This document shows positions 7,223 through 10,260 of a stretch of DNA of 10,260 bases, in pieces. Under the pieces are notes generated by a model that worked only from the letters and a program-made list of their open reading frames with translations, searched no databases and had not been told where the DNA came from. The stretch is from Coxiellaceae bacterium UBA6002 (GTDB taxonomy: Bacteria; Pseudomonadota; Gammaproteobacteria; UBA6002). The stretch lies in assembly GCA_002429595.1 (NCBI GenBank), contig DJAM01000117.1, forward strand, positions 1 through 10,260, read 5' to 3'. The translations under genes were made by a program, and so were the position numbers. Within the stretch, counting starts at the first letter, position 1. Every line of letters begins with the position of its first letter.

Positions 7223-8046
7223 TTACTGTTTAATGAATGCAAGCAAATCTGGGTTAATCACATCGGCATGTGTCGTACACATACCATGAGGATATTTCTC
7301 ATAAAACTTCAGCTTGCCATTTTTCAAGAGCTTTACCGACAATAGTGCGGAGTCGGCAATTGGCCCGACTTGGTCATCATCGCCATGCATCACTAATGTA
7401 GGTACTTCAATGCTCTTGAGATCTTCGGTGAAATCGGTTTCGGAGAAGGCTTTGATACCATCGTAATGCGCTTTAGCGCTACCCATCATGCCTTGGCGCC
7501 ACCAATTTTGAATTACACCTTGCGAGATTTTTGACCTGGTCGGTTATAACCATAAAAAGGTCCACTTGCGAAATTAAGGTAATATTGCGCCCGATTAGCA
7601 GCGAGCTCTTTGCGGAAACCATCGAACACCTCGAGTGGCAAACCACCGGGATTAGCAGACGTCTTCAACATGAGTGGTGGCACCGCACCGATCAGCACTA
7701 GCTTCGCGACCCGTCCTTTGCCATGGCGCGCCACATATCGAGCGGCTTCGCCACCACCGGTGGAATGGCCAATGTGGATTGTATTTTGCAGGCCGAGATG
7801 ATCGACGACAGCCGCCACATCAGCAACGTAGTGATCCATATCATGACCATCGCTGACCTGACTTGAACGACCATGACCTCTTCGGTCATAGGAAACAACC
7901 CGATAGCCTTTATTGATGAAGTAGAGCATCTGGGTATCCCAATCATCACTGCACAAGGGCCAACCATGATGAAAGAAGATGGGCTGGCCAGAACCCCAAT
8001 CTTTGTAGTAAAGCTGCACTCCATCTTTGGTCGTTATCATGTTCAT
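7223..8046 (-). pseudogene. Alpha/beta hydrolase of the haloperoxidase/arylesterase type, frameshifted
   Basis: The first part reads MNMITTKDGVQLYYKDWGSGQPIFFHHGWPL, then YDRRGHGRSSQ, the nucleophile elbow GHSTGGGEAA and FYGYNRPGQK. The frame then breaks. The second part continues in another frame with ISQGVIQNWWRQG, MMGSAKAHYDGIKAFSETDF, the acid motif VMHGDDDQVGP and the base motif YPHGMCTTHAD. This is the complete pattern of cofactor-free chloroperoxidase/arylesterase-type hydrolases. The breakpoint coincides with a run of five A on the coding strand (7528-7532); adding one A restores RPGQKISQGV and a 274-residue protein of normal length. The gene may be a recent pseudogene, an assembly error, or rescued by slippage. 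Translation can open upstream to an ATG at 8184, but that start sits inside a repeat and the extra 46 residues are not family sequence, so 8046 is preferred. It is visibly GC-richer (about 63% in 7681-7740) than its neighbours, suggesting acquisition by transfer. Confidence 0.85.
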
Positions 8047-8178
8047 TGAACTTATCTTTCGGTTATCAGAAGCAATTCTTGAGTCATAGTGCTTATAAGG
8101 TGAGCCCACTTGAGAACCGTGGTTGATAGACTCATCTTTCACTTCCTTTACAACAGATAAAGTATAGTGAATAGATTC

Positions 8179-8253
8179 TGTCATTCCCGCGAAGGCGGGA
8201 ATCTATTTTCGGTGAGGATGGAAGGATGGGTTCCCGCCTTCGCGGGAATGACA
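8179..8253. repeat. Perfect 23-bp inverted repeat made of two REP-like palindromes
   Basis: Arms 8179-8201 and 8231-8253 are exact reverse complements, separated by 29 nt. Each arm itself contains a hairpin, ATTCCCGC-GAAG-GCGGGAAT on the left (8183-8202), so the unit can fold as two small hairpins or one long stem. It is the same palindrome family as the array at the right edge of the window. There is no T-tract, so it is not a clear intrinsic terminator, though it could insulate the orphan gene upstream on the minus strand from the hydrolase pseudogene. Confidence 0.85.
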
Positions 8254-8299
8254 ACAGAACAGCCGGAATGACACAGAAACGCGGGAAGGACAACAGAAA
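8242..8299. repeat. Degenerate tandem array of three ~19-bp GCGGGAATGACA units
   Basis: Three consecutive units are 8242-8260 (GCGGGAATGACAACAGAAC), 8261-8280 (AGCCGGAATGACACAGAAAC) and 8281-8299 (GCGGGAAGGACAACAGAAA). The first overlaps the right arm of the inverted repeat; the next two look like decayed copies of half of it. The array ends about 20 bp before the stop codon of the minus-strand orphan gene. Confidence 0.65.
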
Positions 8300-8317
8300 A
8301 AATTATTCTTCTATAAA

Positions 8318-10018
8318 CTACCTTAGTTCAAATGCACTTCGTTCTTCATCTATGACAATCTCAGCTTTAGGAGCAGCTCGGCCTGCTTTAAAAGCAGAAA
8401 GTAGCATTGTGGCAGTCAGTAGCAGCAACAAGCCATGAATACTGTTTTGACTGAAAAGATTTTTAGCGATAAAAGCTAAGACAGGTGAGTCTACACCTAA
8501 AAATATCCGGTTAGTCAAATCTTCATTGTATTCTCTGCTGAGACCTAGCGCTTTGAGATATTGCTCATTATCAAAATGATATTTTGCAGGACAGCCTTTC
8601 TGGTTTGCAGTTGTCCAACGCCAATTGTAACCTTCTCTCTCTGCTATCGGCATTTGCCACCTGTCATTAAGCATCTGATCGGTGAGACAAATACCAATTG
8701 CCATGGCTGTTGCAGCTAAAGCAAATGCCAAGTATTTATACTCACCAGTAACACCGAAACGATGAGCAAACTTATATGCCATCACTAAAGGTATTAAATA
8801 AGAAACAGTAAACATGAAGGTTGGCATTATATTAGGACCAAACAGCGTTGGTTGCTTAGTCTCAATTCGATTATCGAATGTGCAGGATTTGAGATCTGTT
8901 CCTGCATATGAAAAACCAGCACTGAATTCGGCGTTAAAATGTCTTCTGGTGAGAGTATAGCTTTGCCATCCTTTTATAGTAGCTGCTGAGACAGCGGCAA
9001 AAAATGCAACTTTTTTGGTGAATGATGCCATTCGTGGTTGGCCATTTGAAAATGTAACGCTAAGCGCACCTGCTTCAAGCTGCTCAGCTTTGCTCATATC
9101 TAATCTCGAGTCATCTTGTCTGACAGGTTGATCAGATTCACCAGTAAGAAAAGTTTTAGAATCCGAATCAAGATGAAGCAAAGCATCTTTATACGTAGAA
9201 CTTTCCCTACCGATTGTGTTTACCGGTTCGAGCAAATTTTGAGATTGCAACGTGATATATCTGTCTAAACGTTCCGGAGCAATCTGTGAATCAAATTGGG
9301 CGCGATTGATTAAATAAAGAGTACGCAGATGCAGTGATTTTGCATAACATGCGTCAGCGTACTGATCTGCACTTGGTGGTATTTTTTCGAGTATTGCAAT
9401 AGCTTCTAAATATTTTTTTTTCAGAACTAATTTCTGAGCTTTGTCTAGAAAATATTGGTAAATCAATTCGTTTGCTGGACTCTCTATTTCTTCACAAGTT
9501 TTCTCAAACGTTGTGTAGTATTGATCCAAATAGCCGAGTATTTGCATTTTTTCTGAGAAGGAAAGAATCTCATCTAGGTACATCATACCAATCAATACGA
9601 TTGGTCTTTCTTTAAAACTGCTATCTAGTGATGTTGCTATATATTTTGTCGGCAGACCATTTTCGGCAAAGTTCAACATGACAGAAGTATAGGAAGCCAC
9701 ATGATTCCGAGGCCCTAACTTTTCACAAAAATTGTGCACTGTATTTAGTTCATAGCCAATTTCTCTGGCCTTATTTTGCTCCTTAAATCCATGTGTTTTA
9801 ATTTCTTTCACTAAATACCGACGAGCAAGATTCAAAATGAGATCTTGTTTATAAGAAAAAGGATACTGCTCTTTCAGCGCAAGATACGCTACTAAGTAAC
9901 CAGCTACGGGAAGATTTGCCTCAATCCCCTCTTTAATTTTATCCAATGCTGAAGCAGGTAGCTGCTTATTTTGCCTTAGCGCTTGTTTAATTTCGCTTAA
10001 CTCGTCATCAAGTTGCAT
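8318..10018 (-). CDS. Orphan 566-residue protein: helical TPR-like N-terminal half, multi-span membrane C-terminal half
   Basis: No family recognised. Residues 1-290 are soluble and helical; the stretch about 183-240 (KAQKLVLKKKYLEAIAILEKI, then ADQYADACYAKSLHL) has the helix-pair look of a tetratricopeptide repeat. Residues 285-330 are polar and probably disordered. Hydrophobic segments follow at about 335-350 (weak), 397-418, 427-447 and 524-544, with a 75-residue loop (448-523) rich in aromatic residues (GYNWRWTT, Cys476) between the last two. The tail (EIVIDEERSAFELR) is short and acidic. There is no N-terminal signal peptide. The ATG at 10018 has GGGA 8 nt upstream and an extended -10 promoter element beyond it. 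The gene stands alone, bracketed by oppositely oriented repeat arrays. Possible roles are a membrane-inserting secreted effector or an inner-membrane protein with a cytosolic scaffold domain; neither is demonstrated. Confidence 0.8.
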   Translation of the reverse strand: MQLDDELSEIKQALRQNKQLPASALDKIKEGIEANLPVAGYLVAYLALKEQYPFSYKQDLILNLARRYLVKEIKTHGFKEQNKAREIGYELNTVHNFCEKLGPRNHVASYTSVMLNFAENGLPTKYIATSLDSSFKERPIVLIGMMYLDEILSFSEKMQILGYLDQYYTTFEKTCEEIESPANELIYQYFLDKAQKLVLKKKYLEAIAILEKIPPSADQYADACYAKSLHLRTLYLINRAQFDSQIAPERLDRYITLQSQNLLEPVNTIGRESSTYKDALLHLDSDSKTFLTGESDQPVRQDDSRLDMSKAEQLEAGALSVTFSNGQPRMASFTKKVAFFAAVSAATIKGWQSYTLTRRHFNAEFSAGFSYAGTDLKSCTFDNRIETKQPTLFGPNIMPTFMFTVSYLIPLVMAYKFAHRFGVTGEYKYLAFALAATAMAIGICLTDQMLNDRWQMPIAEREGYNWRWTTANQKGCPAKYHFDNEQYLKALGLSREYNEDLTNRIFLGVDSPVLAFIAKNLFSQNSIHGLLLLLTATMLLSAFKAGRAAPKAEIVIDEERSAFELR

Positions 10019-10058
10019 AAGCTTATTCCCAAGATCGATTTGTGAAGAATAGGCCGAG

Positions 10059-10067
10059 ATTATATCA
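10059..10067 (-). promoter_or_regulatory. Extended -10 promoter element of the 566-residue orphan gene
   Basis: On the minus strand the sequence is TGATATAAT, a perfect extended -10 (TG, one base, TATAAT), about 40 nt upstream of the ATG. No good -35 hexamer lies at the right distance, which an extended -10 can tolerate. The predicted leader is about 33 nt. Confidence 0.5.
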
Positions 10068-10149
10068 GCTACAGGGCAAGGTTACCTTAAGCTAAGTTTA
10101 AGAGATACAGTTATATCTTTGGACCCGAACCTTTTGCCAACGCCGTATA

Positions 10150-10250
10150 GGCCTGTTCCCCGCGATTTTTCTGTCATTACCACGATTTTCCTGTCATTCC
10201 CGCGTGCCTGTCATTCCCGCGTGCCTGTCATTCCCGCGCAGGCGGGAATG
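10150..10250. repeat. Tandem array of CCTGTCATTCCCGCGTG-type units ending in a complete palindrome
   Basis: Two identical 17-bp units (CCTGTCATTCCCGCGTG) occupy 10190-10206 and 10207-10223. A third begins at 10224 and runs into a full hairpin ATTCCCGC-GCAG-GCGGGAAT (10230-10249). To the left, degenerate versions lie at 10171-10189 (CTGTCATTACCACGATTTT) and about 10150-10170. The unit is the reverse complement of the one at 8242-8299. The array may continue beyond the window edge. Confidence 0.8.
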
Positions 10251-10260
10251 TGGATTCACA

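Noticed and set aside
7610..8024. Several overlapping open frames on both strands inside the GC-rich hydrolase
   Set aside because: GC-rich coding sequence opens extra frames; the hydrolase frame alone carries family motifs.
8047..8184. 46-residue N-terminal extension of the hydrolase starting at ATG 8184
   Set aside because: The start codon is inside the inverted repeat, the added residues do not resemble the family, and homologues begin at the MNMITTKDG position.
10150..10260. CRISPR array at the right edge
   Set aside because: The 17-bp units are directly adjacent without unique spacers and contain half-palindromes, so they are REP-like tandem repeats.

Overview
This window looks like an accessory stretch of a low-GC gammaproteobacterial chromosome, most plausibly a Legionellales-type (Legionella/Coxiella/Berkiella-like) intracellular or protist-associated bacterium. 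That placement is inferred from the AT-rich coding style, the large orphan helical proteins, a PAS-LuxR regulator, and dispersed ATTCCCGC/GCGGGAAT palindromes. No rRNA, tRNA, CRISPR array, transposase or phage structural gene is visible.

Left part (1-2833, + strand): a short AT-rich leader with an inverted repeat, then a membrane-anchored or secreted GH108-type muramidase (238-933). It is followed 25 bp later by a 624-residue orphan protein (959-2833), probably in the same transcript.

Centre (2841-7216): a minus-strand operon of four genes in transcription order: a UPF0261/Tm-1-like ATP-binding-domain protein, a short-chain dehydrogenase, an alpha/beta hydrolase, and a type I 3-dehydroquinate dehydratase (AroD family). 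A PAS-LuxR transcription factor is divergent to it. The 176-bp divergent intergenic region holds a near-perfect 29-bp palindrome, a second shorter one, and a good promoter for the regulator. This resembles a locally regulated catabolic cluster of unknown substrate. The dehydratase is a pseudogene: an internal deletion removes about 95 residues, including two catalytic positions, and shifts the frame.

Right part (7223-10260): a haloperoxidase/arylesterase-like alpha/beta hydrolase, GC-richer than its surroundings and broken by the apparent loss of one A in a short A run. Next comes a 566-residue orphan protein with a TPR-like helical N-terminal half and a multi-span membrane C-terminal half. 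This gene is bracketed by degenerate tandem arrays of the same GCGGGAATGACA unit in opposite orientation, one beside a long perfect inverted repeat, the other running to the window edge.

Overall, two of the eight genes are decayed, two are large orphans, and one has clearly foreign base composition. This fits a genome under reductive and mobile-element pressure. The best leads for undescribed biology are the PAS-LuxR/UPF0261 cluster with its palindrome, the muramidase plus orphan pair, and the repeat-bracketed orphan membrane protein.
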